From Candidatus Hydrogenedens sp. (lineage in GTDB: Bacteria; Hydrogenedentota; Hydrogenedentia; Hydrogenedentales; Hydrogenedentaceae): 10,000 nucleotides of DNA. The stretch's first letter is position 1. Every line of letters begins with the position of its first letter. The notes beneath the pieces are model-generated. The model saw only the letters and a list, made by a program, of their open reading frames with translations, did not search any database and had not been told where the DNA came from. A program made the translations under genes and the position numbers. The DNA lies in NCBI GenBank assembly GCA_020216745.1, contig JAIWNQ010000121.1:1-10000 (forward strand). Reading direction: 5' to 3'. Shown here in pieces: positions 1 to 6,961 of this stretch.

Positions 1-885
1 TGGACACAATCCAATGATTTTCCTGTCGTAGAAGATTCTAATTTAAATTTAACATTCGGCGGAGGTGGTTTAGATGGTTTTTTGGTGAAATATGGTTCTT
101 CATTAAATTTATTATGGAGTGGTTACATTGGCACTTCTGGAATAGATTTATGTAAAACAGTAAGGTATTATAACAATACATTTATTTTAGGAGGATATAC
201 ATCATCTCAGAATTTCCCGACTACTTCAGGAACAATACAACCAAACTACAGAGGGGGATATTATGATTCGTTTATTATGACATTATCCGCTGAAGATACG
301 TCTCTCATTGCCTCAACGTTCATCGGCGGAAATTTAGCTGATTTATGTAATGATTTGTGTTTAGACTCCAATGGAAACATATACATAACAGGAGAAACCT
401 CATCATCAAATTTTCCTGTTACCATTTCTTCATTCCAAGTAAGTTATGGAGGGGGTGAAAAAGATGCATTTGTAACAAAATTAAATCCGTCACTAAATCA
501 AATCGTGTTCAGTAGTTACTTAGGCGGTAGCAAAACAGAATCAAGTCTTGGCATTTCATTGGATAGTACCTCTCGTGTGTATGTTGTAGGATATACATAT
601 TCTGGAGATTTCCCCGTAATTTATGGAACTTTACAACCTAATTATGGAGGGAATCAAGATGCTTTCTTTTCATGCTTTAATCAAAACGGAAGTTTGCTTC
701 AATACAGCACATACTACGGAGGAAATAATGAAGAAAAAGCAAGAGCACTATTTATTACAAGTTCTAATGTAATGTATATGGTCGGTGAAACTGCCTCTAC
801 CATTTTACCTATAACATCAGGAACATATCAGACGACCTTTGCTGGTGGTAGTTCAGATGGTTTCTTAGCAAGTATCGATGTCTCA
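1..885 (+). repeat. Five SBBP-type beta-propeller repeats within the surface protein gene
   Basis: The encoded repeats have a period of 65-66 residues (about 197 bases). Each contains a Phe-Pro (or Leu-Pro) pair, a 'G..Q..Y/F.GG..D.F' stretch and a 'S.Y.GG' stretch. At base level the copies have diverged; the pattern is visible in the protein. The first visible copy is cut by the window edge, so the array probably extends upstream. Propellers usually need about six to eight blades, which fits a longer N-terminus outside the window. Confidence 0.8.
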
Positions 886-2217
886 TCTCCCTTAACAGAA
901 GGAGAAGGACAAACAGAAGGTGGAAATATAGAAGGTACACCTGAAGGCTCCTTTGAAGGTGAAGGATTGCGCGTCTGGTTAATTGCACCTATTGAACGCA
1001 CCTTAAATGAAGGAAGTTCCACAACATTTGTTATTGGAATTTCTGGATACATTGGCACCGTTAACTATCAATGGCAATTTAAGAGTTCTTCAGGTGAAGA
1101 ATATACCCCCATTCTTTACTCTAATAGCCCCATGTTAACATTAAGAAATATAAATTTAAGCTCTGCTGGATTCTATCGTTGTAGAGTTTCTGATTCACAA
1201 GGAACTGTTTTTTCTTCACCATTTAAATTAAATGTAATTTCTCAAACGGAAGGGACTCTTGAAGGAGGAACAGAAGGAGGGAATGAAGAGGGAAATATAG
1301 AAGGAGAAGGAAATATAGAAGGCAACAATGAAGGTATATTAGAAGGGATAACTGAAGGTTCTGTTGATGGCACAACAGAAGGAATAATCGCAGAAGGTGA
1401 AGGGAACGCATCCGAAGGTAACATTGAAGGAGAAGGTGATGGTGAAGGTAGTCTAAATTCTCCATGTAACTTGGAAATTCAGGGTTTAGAAACCCACAGT
1501 CTTCTAATGGACATGGCACAAAATATTTACTATATTTTTGTACCAATTGAAGGCACATTAAACGATATTATCATTAACATTTCCCTTACCCATGATGATT
1601 TACGACAAATATTAATTCAACTTATTTCCCCAGCAGGAACAGAATTATTTTTAATGATTTATCCTTCACAAGGAGGAACCATATTAGATAATGTATTTTT
1701 TGATGATTATGCAGAAATTAGCATTACTGAAGGAACAAATCCTTTCGCTGGAAGTTATAAACCTATAGGATTTCTGGGCGTTTTAAAAGGTGAAAATATC
1801 TACGGGATGTGGACATTGCGTATCGTGGACTCACAAACGGGTGGAAGAGGTTATCTTGAATCGTGGAAACTAATATTTAACACATATTCATGTAATAATG
1901 CCGAAGGACAAAATCCAGAAGGAGAAATGAACGATTATCATTCTGCGGACATAAACCATGACTATACTATTTCATTACCAGAACTATTAAGGGTTATTCA
2001 GATATTCAACTCTGGTTCGTATCACTGTGACATAACAGGAGAAGACTTTTTTGGATTAGGTACTGGAGACCAAAATTGTGTTAGGCATACTTCTGATTAC
2101 CTCCCCCCTTATTGGACAATAACCCTACCAGAGTTACTACGACTTATACAACTATTTAATGTCGGCGGTTATCGCGTTTGCTCTGATAGTGAAGATGGTT
2201 TTTGTTTGCCTGAGTAA
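1..2217 (+). CDS. Modular surface protein: SBBP propeller, Ig-like, P domain, dockerin-like C-terminus (5' partial)
   Basis: The frame is open from base 1 to the TAA at 2215-2217 (738 visible codons), so the start is upstream; the TTG at 82 is internal to a propeller repeat. Counting from base 1, residues 1-295 are five SBBP-type beta-propeller repeats. Their Phe-Pro motifs near residues 7, 72, 138 and 204, with Leu-Pro near 269, give a 65-66 residue period, and 'GG..D.F' and 'YGG/IGG' motifs follow. A Glu-Gly linker (about 296-322) leads to an Ig-like domain (323-414, one Cys, C394). A longer Glu-Gly linker (415-487) leads to a proprotein-convertase P domain (about 488-631, bracketed by C489 and C631). 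A paired dockerin-like module (647-735) closes the chain. No protease domain is visible, although P domains often accompany subtilisin-like proteases. It is probably an exported cell-surface or extracellular protein; ligand and function are unknown. The architecture is clear, the biological role is not. Confidence 0.9.
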   Translation, partial: WTQSNDFPVVEDSNLNLTFGGGGLDGFLVKYGSSLNLLWSGYIGTSGIDLCKTVRYYNNTFILGGYTSSQNFPTTSGTIQPNYRGGYYDSFIMTLSAEDTSLIASTFIGGNLADLCNDLCLDSNGNIYITGETSSSNFPVTISSFQVSYGGGEKDAFVTKLNPSLNQIVFSSYLGGSKTESSLGISLDSTSRVYVVGYTYSGDFPVIYGTLQPNYGGNQDAFFSCFNQNGSLLQYSTYYGGNNEEKARALFITSSNVMYMVGETASTILPITSGTYQTTFAGGSSDGFLASIDVSSPLTEGEGQTEGGNIEGTPEGSFEGEGLRVWLIAPIERTLNEGSSTTFVIGISGYIGTVNYQWQFKSSSGEEYTPILYSNSPMLTLRNINLSSAGFYRCRVSDSQGTVFSSPFKLNVISQTEGTLEGGTEGGNEEGNIEGEGNIEGNNEGILEGITEGSVDGTTEGIIAEGEGNASEGNIEGEGDGEGSLNSPCNLEIQGLETHSLLMDMAQNIYYIFVPIEGTLNDIIINISLTHDDLRQILIQLISPAGTELFLMIYPSQGGTILDNVFFDDYAEISITEGTNPFAGSYKPIGFLGVLKGENIYGMWTLRIVDSQTGGRGYLESWKLIFNTYSCNNAEGQNPEGEMNDYHSADINHDYTISLPELLRVIQIFNSGSYHCDITGEDFFGLGTGDQNCVRHTSDYLPPYWTITLPELLRLIQLFNVGGYRVCSDSEDGFCLPE
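1244..1455 (+). repeat. Purine-rich Glu-Gly linker repeat (GAAGG units)
   Basis: This in-frame low-complexity tract encodes the linker between the Ig-like and P domains. GAAGG occurs about 16 times in roughly 210 bases, mostly read as Glu-Gly. It holds two copies of GGAAATATAGAAGG (1291-1304 and 1309-1322, offset 18 bases). A third exact copy lies in the earlier linker at 922-935. The + strand is strongly G/A-rich here, which produces open but meaningless Pro/Ser- and Leu-rich frames on the - strand. Confidence 0.85.
1939..2205 (+). other. C-terminal paired dockerin/EF-hand-like module (protein domain)
   Basis: Two similar units share '(S/T)LPELLR(V/L)IQ(I/L)FN..G.Y..C' (residues 647-676 and 696-727). 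The first carries an EF-hand-like 12-residue loop with acidic or oxygen ligands D650, N652, D654, T656, S658 and E661. In the second the loop is replaced by a Pro/Tyr/Trp sequence of different length, so it probably does not bind calcium the same way. Four cysteines (C676, C693, C727, C735) could form disulfides in an exported protein. I recognise the motif from memory as a recurrent protein terminus in Hydrogenedentota-like genomes. It may be a cell-attachment or sorting tail; that role is inference. Confidence 0.7.
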
Positions 2218-2244
2218 GAAAATAAACTACTCAATTTCAGCAAA
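2205..2244. other. Imperfect inverted repeat across two convergent stop codons
   Basis: TGAGTA (2211-2216) pairs with TACTCA (2228-2233) around an 11-base A-rich loop. An outer TTTGC (2205-2209) can pair with GCAAA (2240-2244). It overlaps the ends of both convergent genes, whose stop codons are 9 bases apart. It might act as a weak bidirectional transcription end, but the stem is short, GC-poor and has no proper T tract, so this is a low-confidence call. Confidence 0.25.
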
Positions 2245-3084
2245 ACCTATTTCCAATAAGTTATTTGCAATCCTAAACCTTTCTGAAGACTTTTTAGCCC
2301 CTAATACAACACTTATCAACCTTTTATTTGCTCTTTTTGCAGTAGCAACGATACAGTGCCCAGCAGATTTCGTATATCCCGTTTTTATCCCATCGCAACC
2401 GACTGTTAAAAATAACAACTCATTCGTATTATCTCTCTCAATTCCTTCCTTTTCGAGAATAAGCTTCTTCTTTGATGTCCATGACAAAATTAATGGATAT
2501 TTACAGCACTCTTTGGCAAGTATTGAAATGTCATTGGCTGTTGTTTTGTCTAAATCGAGACCAGATTTAACAGGGTAACCATTAACAGTGTGATATACTG
2601 TCGATTTCATACCTAATTTTTTTGCCATATCATTCATCTCTTGAATACATTCTTCTTTGGATTTCCATAATGTCTGTGCTATCAATTCTGCTGATGTATT
2701 AGAGGATATTATAGCAATCGCATCCATTAACCAAGACAATTGATATTCCTTATCAGAGGCTATAATAATATCCATCATGTTCTGTGGATATATAGTTTTC
2801 TTTACTTTGACTATCTCATTAAGTTCAACTTTACCTGTATTAACTTTTTGTGCTACAAGATACATCAACATCATCTTTACTAAACTGGCAGGTGAACGAA
2901 CTAAATCAGCATATTCTTGTAATAATATCTTATTATTATTCACATCTAAACATAACTCACTAATCGGTGTTGTATCCTCATTTTTTGGTGTTGTTTTCTT
3001 TATCCTTGTTGCACCAGTTACCATTACAAAAGAATGAGTTAAAAAATCTCTTCTTGAATATTTTTTTAACTTTATTCTCGGCAT
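2227..3084 (-). CDS. S11-family D-alanyl-D-alanine carboxypeptidase-like protein, short form
   Basis: The 285-residue product resembles penicillin-binding DD-carboxypeptidases (PBP5/DacA fold), which trim the terminal D-Ala from peptidoglycan stem peptides outside the cytoplasmic membrane. All three active-site motifs are present: S67-L-V-K70 (SxxK, nucleophile Ser67), S127-S-N129 (SxN) and K234-T-G236 (KTG) in a 'DGIKTGYTKSAGHC' context. The N-terminus has a twin-arginine motif (S10-R-R-D-F-L-T16), but the following hydrophobic stretch is very short before basic residues. The protein stops soon after the catalytic domain. The C-terminal beta domain and amphipathic membrane anchor of classical PBP5 (about 380-400 residues) are absent. 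The ATG lies 4 bases after the kinase stop with only a weak ribosome site, suggesting translational coupling as the last gene of the operon. Family is confident; DD-carboxypeptidase versus endopeptidase activity is not resolved. Confidence 0.87.
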   Translation of the reverse strand: MPRIKLKKYSRRDFLTHSFVMVTGATRIKKTTPKNEDTTPISELCLDVNNNKILLQEYADLVRSPASLVKMMLMYLVAQKVNTGKVELNEIVKVKKTIYPQNMMDIIIASDKEYQLSWLMDAIAIISSNTSAELIAQTLWKSKEECIQEMNDMAKKLGMKSTVYHTVNGYPVKSGLDLDKTTANDISILAKECCKYPLILSWTSKKKLILEKEGIERDNTNELLFLTVGCDGIKTGYTKSAGHCIVATAKRANKRLISVVLGAKKSSERFRIANNLLEIGFAEIE

Positions 3085-3088
3085 ATAA

Positions 3089-5857
3089 CTAATTCTTACT
3101 TGTTGTTATTTCTTCAGTGTTTTCTTTTTTTAACAATTCCATCAACATTCCAATAAGAAACGGTTTATTCAATATTTTACCTTTTAGCTGATATGGTGAA
3201 TCTTCAAATCTCAAATTATTTCCTGATAAAATATATATAAGTTTAAATCCATTCTTTTCTTCTAAATCGTGTAACTTGTCCTTTTCTTCTTTCGTTAAGT
3301 CGTCCAAATCTATAATTATTGCATAAGGTTTAAACTTCTCTATCCACGTCACAATATCGATATATTTTTCTAAAAAGATACAATTCTCGCCGTTATCACT
3401 TAATGCCCAATTTATAAATTCTCTCAACATATTTTCAGGCTCATAAACTAAAATCAACCTCTCTTTTTTATGATCTGTTTTTTCAGGTAGTGATAGTGTT
3501 TCTACTCTTTCACCCGATGATATTCTATTTATTAATTCAATTAACGATTTTGCAGAAAATGGCTTTTCTAAAAAGCATATTTTTTCATTTATATGCCTTA
3601 CATAATCAGTACTAATCTTTATTGTTTCGTCAATTAATATTATTATGTCAATACCTTCAAAAACATATTCTTCTTCAATCTTATGTACCAAGGATAAAAT
3701 AGGTTCTGCTTCCTGTTCGTATGTATTTATTAAAATCAAATCTGGTTGTTTTTCAGTAACCATACGTGTTAATTCATAAATATTTTTTACTCTTTCCATT
3801 TTACTTTGTATTTTGACATCTATACTTGATAAAGCGTTATATAAAGCAGTTTCATTGTCTACTAAAATTATTTTATTTGTAATCTGTTCTCCTTTTATTT
3901 CTTCCATAACATTAAAAATACTATCAGGTAAAATTACTGTAAATTTACTTCCTTTCCCAGGGACACTATAAACTTCTATCTTCCCGTGATGAGCATCTAC
4001 AATTCCTTTAGCAACTGCCAGACCAATTCCTGTTCCTTCATACTTTCGTGTAGGAGAACTATCCACCTGGAAAAACTTTTCAAATATTTTTTCGTGGAAT
4101 TCAGGTGGAATACCAATTCCTGTATCTGAAACGGATATTTCTAATGTTGTGCCCTCCCTTATATTAGCTGAAATCTCTACGCAACCACTTATTTCTGTAA
4201 ATTTAACTGCATTATTTAATAATATACCGATAACCTGACTTATTTTTTCTCTATCTGCCCATACATATATATCATTATCTCCATTTAACCACTTTAATTC
4301 CAGCTGTTTAGCAATCACTTTTGGTCTAATAAATGATATATTTTCTTCCATAAGTTCATTTATAGAAAATAGTTTCTTTCTTATTTGGAGTCCTTTAATC
4401 TCCATTCTGCTAAACTCTATCATCTCATTTACCATTCTTAATAATCGTTGGGTATTCCTTTGCATTGTTTTTATAGAATGCTCCTGATTTGGAGTTAATG
4501 GACCCAAAGAAGAGGATAATAGCATTTCTATGTAACCTTGAATTGTACTTATGGGCGTCCTTAATTCATGACTAACATTTGAAAGGAAAGCATCTTTGTT
4601 TTTCCCATATTGTCTTAATTCTTCATTAAGTTTTTCTAATTGTTTTGTCCTTTCTTCCAACTCATTTTGCATCTTCTTTTGCTGTCTTAAATCCGAAATA
4701 ACCAAAGAATACTTGTATTCATTCTCATTGTCAGCTGGAATTATGGATACAGAAACTAAGGTTGGCACTTCTTTGTACCCACAACATAAAAAATTGACTT
4801 CTTTTCGTCGTTCGACACCAGAAGCATCGAGTATAGATAGTAATTTGACCAGATTTATTTTATCTAATAATTCATATATACTCTTTCCTATAATCTGTTC
4901 TCTTTCGCTATTGAGCATTGAACAAAAACAGTCATTCACCATTATTATTTTGTGCTGACTATCAAGCAATACAAACCCCTCATTCATTGTCAATATAAGT
5001 TGTCTCAAATTCTCTTCGGATTCTCTTAATTTCCGTGTTTTTTCCTCCGCTATTTTTTCCAGTTCCTCTGCATGCTTTCGCACCTTCTCTGACAATACTT
5101 TCAACTCCGTTATGTCCTTTACTGTGGCAAGAATTGCTTTGTGTCGACCTTTTCTATCAAAAATAGGTGTTCCATGAATCCAGAAATATTTTCTTTGCTG
5201 GTTAATATCTATTTCTATCTCATACTCTCCACTAATTCCATATCCTCTTGTTAACCATTTTCTACCTATTTCCTGCACATTATACTTTCTTGCCATTTCT
5301 AACACAGACATCCCAATAATTTCTTTCTTGGATACCGATAAGAATCTACAAAATTGCTCATTTACATCTACGATGGTGCCATCAGGACTGCTTAAAACAA
5401 ATCCTTCTGAGATATGTTCCGTCAACACCTTAAACCGTTCAGCAATCTCTTCGATATTTTCACTTCGACGAACTAATATAATTGCAAACATTAACATCCC
5501 TAAAAGGAAACTGCCAATCCCTATCATTTCAGATATCCTACGTATTCCCTCAGGTAATGACTCATACCAATAAGGATTTAATGTAGTGCCTGTAAGTACC
5601 CAAAAACCTGCTGATACCAATAATATTATGCCTAATACTAAAAAAACTCTTTCTATAAATGTTGTATGGTATTTACTTAAAAAAAGGATGGTAAAGAAAG
5701 GAGGAATGACAATAGAAATAGCACCCGCAATATATTTCATCAACTCCGAAGTTATAATCTCTTGAGTTATAAATAATCCACCAAAACCAACTATAAATGG
5801 TAAAACCAATGATAAAAGTCGCTCACGAGACTTAATTACTGCTGTTCTTTCTTTCAT
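3089..5857 (-). CDS. Membrane hybrid histidine kinase: 4 TM, 2 PAS, HisKA, HATPase, 2 receiver domains
   Basis: This 922-residue sensor kinase has four predicted membrane segments (about 13-34, 40-61, 67-90, 110-131) with almost no external loop, so it probably senses within the membrane or cytoplasm. Two PAS domains follow (about 136-255 and 279-390), each trailed by a charged helix likely to be coiled coil. The HisKA phospho-acceptor is H430 in 'SNVSHELRTP'. The ATPase shows an N box around N549, G1 'DTGIGIP' (578-584), an F box (591-599) and G2 'GTGIGLA' (608-614). Two receiver-like domains follow. In the first (about 661-782) the phospho-acceptor position is Asn711, with K765 kept. The second (about 799-910) keeps D850, S878 and K898 but has Tyr-Glu in place of the usual acidic pair. 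ATG has AAGGA 8 bases upstream. It sits between rnhA (22-base gap) and the S11 peptidase gene (4-base gap). No separate response regulator is in the window, and the signal is unknown. Confidence 0.93.
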   Translation of the reverse strand: MKERTAVIKSRERLLSLVLPFIVGFGGLFITQEIITSELMKYIAGAISIVIPPFFTILFLSKYHTTFIERVFLVLGIILLVSAGFWVLTGTTLNPYWYESLPEGIRRISEMIGIGSFLLGMLMFAIILVRRSENIEEIAERFKVLTEHISEGFVLSSPDGTIVDVNEQFCRFLSVSKKEIIGMSVLEMARKYNVQEIGRKWLTRGYGISGEYEIEIDINQQRKYFWIHGTPIFDRKGRHKAILATVKDITELKVLSEKVRKHAEELEKIAEEKTRKLRESEENLRQLILTMNEGFVLLDSQHKIIMVNDCFCSMLNSEREQIIGKSIYELLDKINLVKLLSILDASGVERRKEVNFLCCGYKEVPTLVSVSIIPADNENEYKYSLVISDLRQQKKMQNELEERTKQLEKLNEELRQYGKNKDAFLSNVSHELRTPISTIQGYIEMLLSSSLGPLTPNQEHSIKTMQRNTQRLLRMVNEMIEFSRMEIKGLQIRKKLFSINELMEENISFIRPKVIAKQLELKWLNGDNDIYVWADREKISQVIGILLNNAVKFTEISGCVEISANIREGTTLEISVSDTGIGIPPEFHEKIFEKFFQVDSSPTRKYEGTGIGLAVAKGIVDAHHGKIEVYSVPGKGSKFTVILPDSIFNVMEEIKGEQITNKIILVDNETALYNALSSIDVKIQSKMERVKNIYELTRMVTEKQPDLILINTYEQEAEPILSLVHKIEEEYVFEGIDIIILIDETIKISTDYVRHINEKICFLEKPFSAKSLIELINRISSGERVETLSLPEKTDHKKERLILVYEPENMLREFINWALSDNGENCIFLEKYIDIVTWIEKFKPYAIIIDLDDLTKEEKDKLHDLEEKNGFKLIYILSGNNLRFEDSPYQLKGKILNKPFLIGMLMELLKKENTEEITTSKN

Positions 5858-5879
5858 CTATTGTTTCCTTATTAGTTCA

Positions 5880-6344
5880 TCATTCTTTATTTTTTATTAT
5901 TCTTTTAACGATATCGTCACATCTCTCATTTTGTACATTTTTACTATGACCTTTTATCCATTTCCACGTTACAATATGTCTATCTATCAGCGATTTCAAT
6001 TCAAACCATAAATCAGCATTTTTCACGTCACCTTTAGTTGTTTTCCATCCATTATCCATCCATTTAGGCAACCATTCTGTCATCCCCTTTTTTAAATATT
6101 CTGAATCTGTATATACAATAACTTCGCATTTTCGTTTCAAGGCTTTCAGTGCCTCTACCGCAGCTCTCAATTCCATTCGGTTATTTGTCGTATTTTCTTC
6201 ACTTCCACTGATAACCTTTTCTTTATCACCATATATCAAAATAGCAGACCAAGCACCCTTACCTGGATTTGGAATACATCCACCATCGGTATAAATTTCT
6301 ACATGTGGCAAATTATTTTTACTATTATTATCTTTATTGCTCAT
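5880..6344 (-). CDS. rnhA: Ribonuclease HI
   Basis: The 154-residue protein matches bacterial type 1 RNase H in length (E. coli about 155) and motif order. It cuts the RNA strand of RNA-DNA hybrids in the cytoplasm, for example at primers and R-loops. Catalytic carboxylates are visible at D20 ('YTDGG'), E58 ('NNRMELRA'), D80 ('YTDSEYL') and D143 ('NERCDD'), with the conserved active-site-flap His at H133 ('KGHSKN'). The Trp- and Lys-containing handle (about 91-112) is present, so this is the full E. coli-like form. ATG at 6342-6344 overlaps the end of the upstream lipoprotein gene by 11 bases and has only a weak AAAAGA-like ribosome site, consistent with translational coupling. The stop lies 22 bases before the kinase start. 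Confidence 0.96.
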   Translation of the reverse strand: MSNKDNNSKNNLPHVEIYTDGGCIPNPGKGAWSAILIYGDKEKVISGSEENTTNNRMELRAAVEALKALKRKCEVIVYTDSEYLKKGMTEWLPKWMDNGWKTTKGDVKNADLWFELKSLIDRHIVTWKWIKGHSKNVQNERCDDIVKRIIKNKE

Positions 6345-6867
6345 TATTGTCTTTTACTAATTCCCTTAACCAATCACTATTTCTATATTCATTTGCTAAT
6401 TGCATTGCTGTAAATCCTTGATTATTTTTCTCGTCGTTGCTCAATCCTATTTCTAAAAAGTATTTTCCGACCGATACCGCCCCAAATACTGCTGAAGTAT
6501 GTAAAACGGTATCACCAAATTTATCTTTTTTCTTAATATCTGCACCATGCTGTACCAGCCATCTTGCTGGTCCTTTTAAATCCCACATCGCACATACATG
6601 AAGAGGTGTCATTCCCGTTTTATCCTGCACATTCATGTCAATACCATATCTATAAAGTAGTTCCATAGTTTCCTTACTTCCGCTACAAACAGCATAATGT
6701 AACAGATTTTTGCCTAACGTGTCTTTGCTATAAATAATCTTGGGTTCATTCAATAACATTTTTTCTAATGTTAAATAATCACCTTTCATTGCAAGGTCAA
6801 AACAAGAATCACTGCAACCAGAAAATAATACTAACGCAAATAAAAACATTTTGTTATACATTGACAT
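6334..6867 (-). CDS. Ankyrin-repeat lipoprotein
   Basis: I place the start at the ATG at 6865-6867 (177 residues) because GAGG (6874-6877) sits 6 bases upstream; a GTG at 6877-6879 would add four residues but overlaps that ribosome site. The N-terminus is a short lipoprotein signal (Lys, hydrophobic 'FLFALVLFSG', Cys18), implying lipidation and attachment to a membrane facing outward. The rest is five ankyrin-type repeats of 33 residues starting near 19, 52, 85, 118 and 151, the middle three with clear 'G.T.LH' signatures. Ankyrin repeats bind proteins; no enzymatic domain is present. It is first in the operon before rnhA (11-base overlap), the sensor kinase and the S11 peptidase. A periplasmic binding or inhibitor role tied to the envelope genes is possible but is inference. 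Confidence 0.85.
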   Translation of the reverse strand: MSMYNKMFLFALVLFSGCSDSCFDLAMKGDYLTLEKMLLNEPKIIYSKDTLGKNLLHYAVCSGSKETMELLYRYGIDMNVQDKTGMTPLHVCAMWDLKGPARWLVQHGADIKKKDKFGDTVLHTSAVFGAVSVGKYFLEIGLSNDEKNNQGFTAMQLANEYRNSDWLRELVKDNNEQ

Positions 6868-6873
6868 AATAAA

Positions 6874-6877
6874 CCTC
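6874..6877 (-). promoter_or_regulatory. Ribosome binding site deciding the ankyrin lipoprotein start
   Basis: On the - strand GAGG is followed by TTTATT and then ATG, a 6-base spacer. It overlaps the in-frame GTG that would otherwise give the longer reading frame, so initiation at ATG 6865-6867 is preferred. Confidence 0.65.
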
Positions 6878-6917
6878 ACACTACTATTAAACTAGGCTAT
6901 TTTTTTTATTTAATTAT

Positions 6918-6947
6918 AGTATAATAATTACTATATAAAAGTGTAAA
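6918..6947 (-). promoter_or_regulatory. Candidate sigma70-type promoter for the leftward four-gene operon
   Basis: On the - strand TTTACA (6942-6947; five of six matches to TTGACA) is followed after 18 bases by TATACT (6918-6923; five of six matches to TATAAT). Transcription would start near 6911, giving a leader of about 44 bases before the lipoprotein ATG. The region is very AT-rich, so chance matches are easy, but position and spacing fit. Confidence 0.45.
6920..6925 (+). promoter_or_regulatory. Candidate -10 box for the rightward Memo-NIF3-GlgA block
   Basis: TATAAT matches the consensus exactly and lies 37-42 bases before the Memo start. It is the right half of a perfect ATTATA-G-TATAAT palindrome (6913-6925), so a second -10-like box faces left. 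No convincing -35 hexamer is found 15-19 bases upstream; a run of eight T (6900-6907) occupies that zone. The box overlaps the candidate leftward -10. Confidence 0.4.
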
Positions 6948-6961
6948 TTGAGGGATAATAT

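Noticed and set aside
82..84. TTG as the start of the surface protein gene
   Set aside because: The frame is open upstream to base 1 and codes for the preceding propeller motif ('DFPV...FGGGGLDGF'), so this codon is internal.
1244..1455. Tandem repeats as a possible CRISPR array
   Set aside because: The units are short, irregular, in frame and encode Glu-Gly linkers; there are no repeat-spacer units of regular length and no cas genes.
828..1558. Pro/Ser-rich and Leu-rich open frames on the - strand under the linkers
   Set aside because: They are the antisense reading of GAAGG-rich Glu-Gly linkers; stop codons are rare there because of composition, and no ribosome sites or family motifs appear.
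2159..3037. Open frames on the + strand opposite the S11 peptidase
   Set aside because: The - strand encodes a complete peptidase with all three catalytic motifs; the + strand frames show no recognisable domain.
4596..5573. Open frames on the + strand opposite the kinase
   Set aside because: They lie inside well-supported PAS and HisKA coding sequence on the other strand and have compositions expected of antisense frames.
5880..6344. RNase H as part of a reverse transcriptase, retron or other mobile element
   Set aside because: It is a stand-alone, full-length RNase HI with no reverse transcriptase, integrase or terminal repeats nearby.
6334..6867. Ankyrin protein as a secreted effector or defence gene
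   Set aside because: The lipoprotein signal and plain ankyrin repeats without an enzymatic domain give no support for toxin or defence function.
6868..6879. GTG start extending the ankyrin lipoprotein by four residues
   Set aside because: It overlaps the GAGG ribosome site that is ideally spaced for the downstream ATG, and the shorter form gives a cleaner lipoprotein signal.
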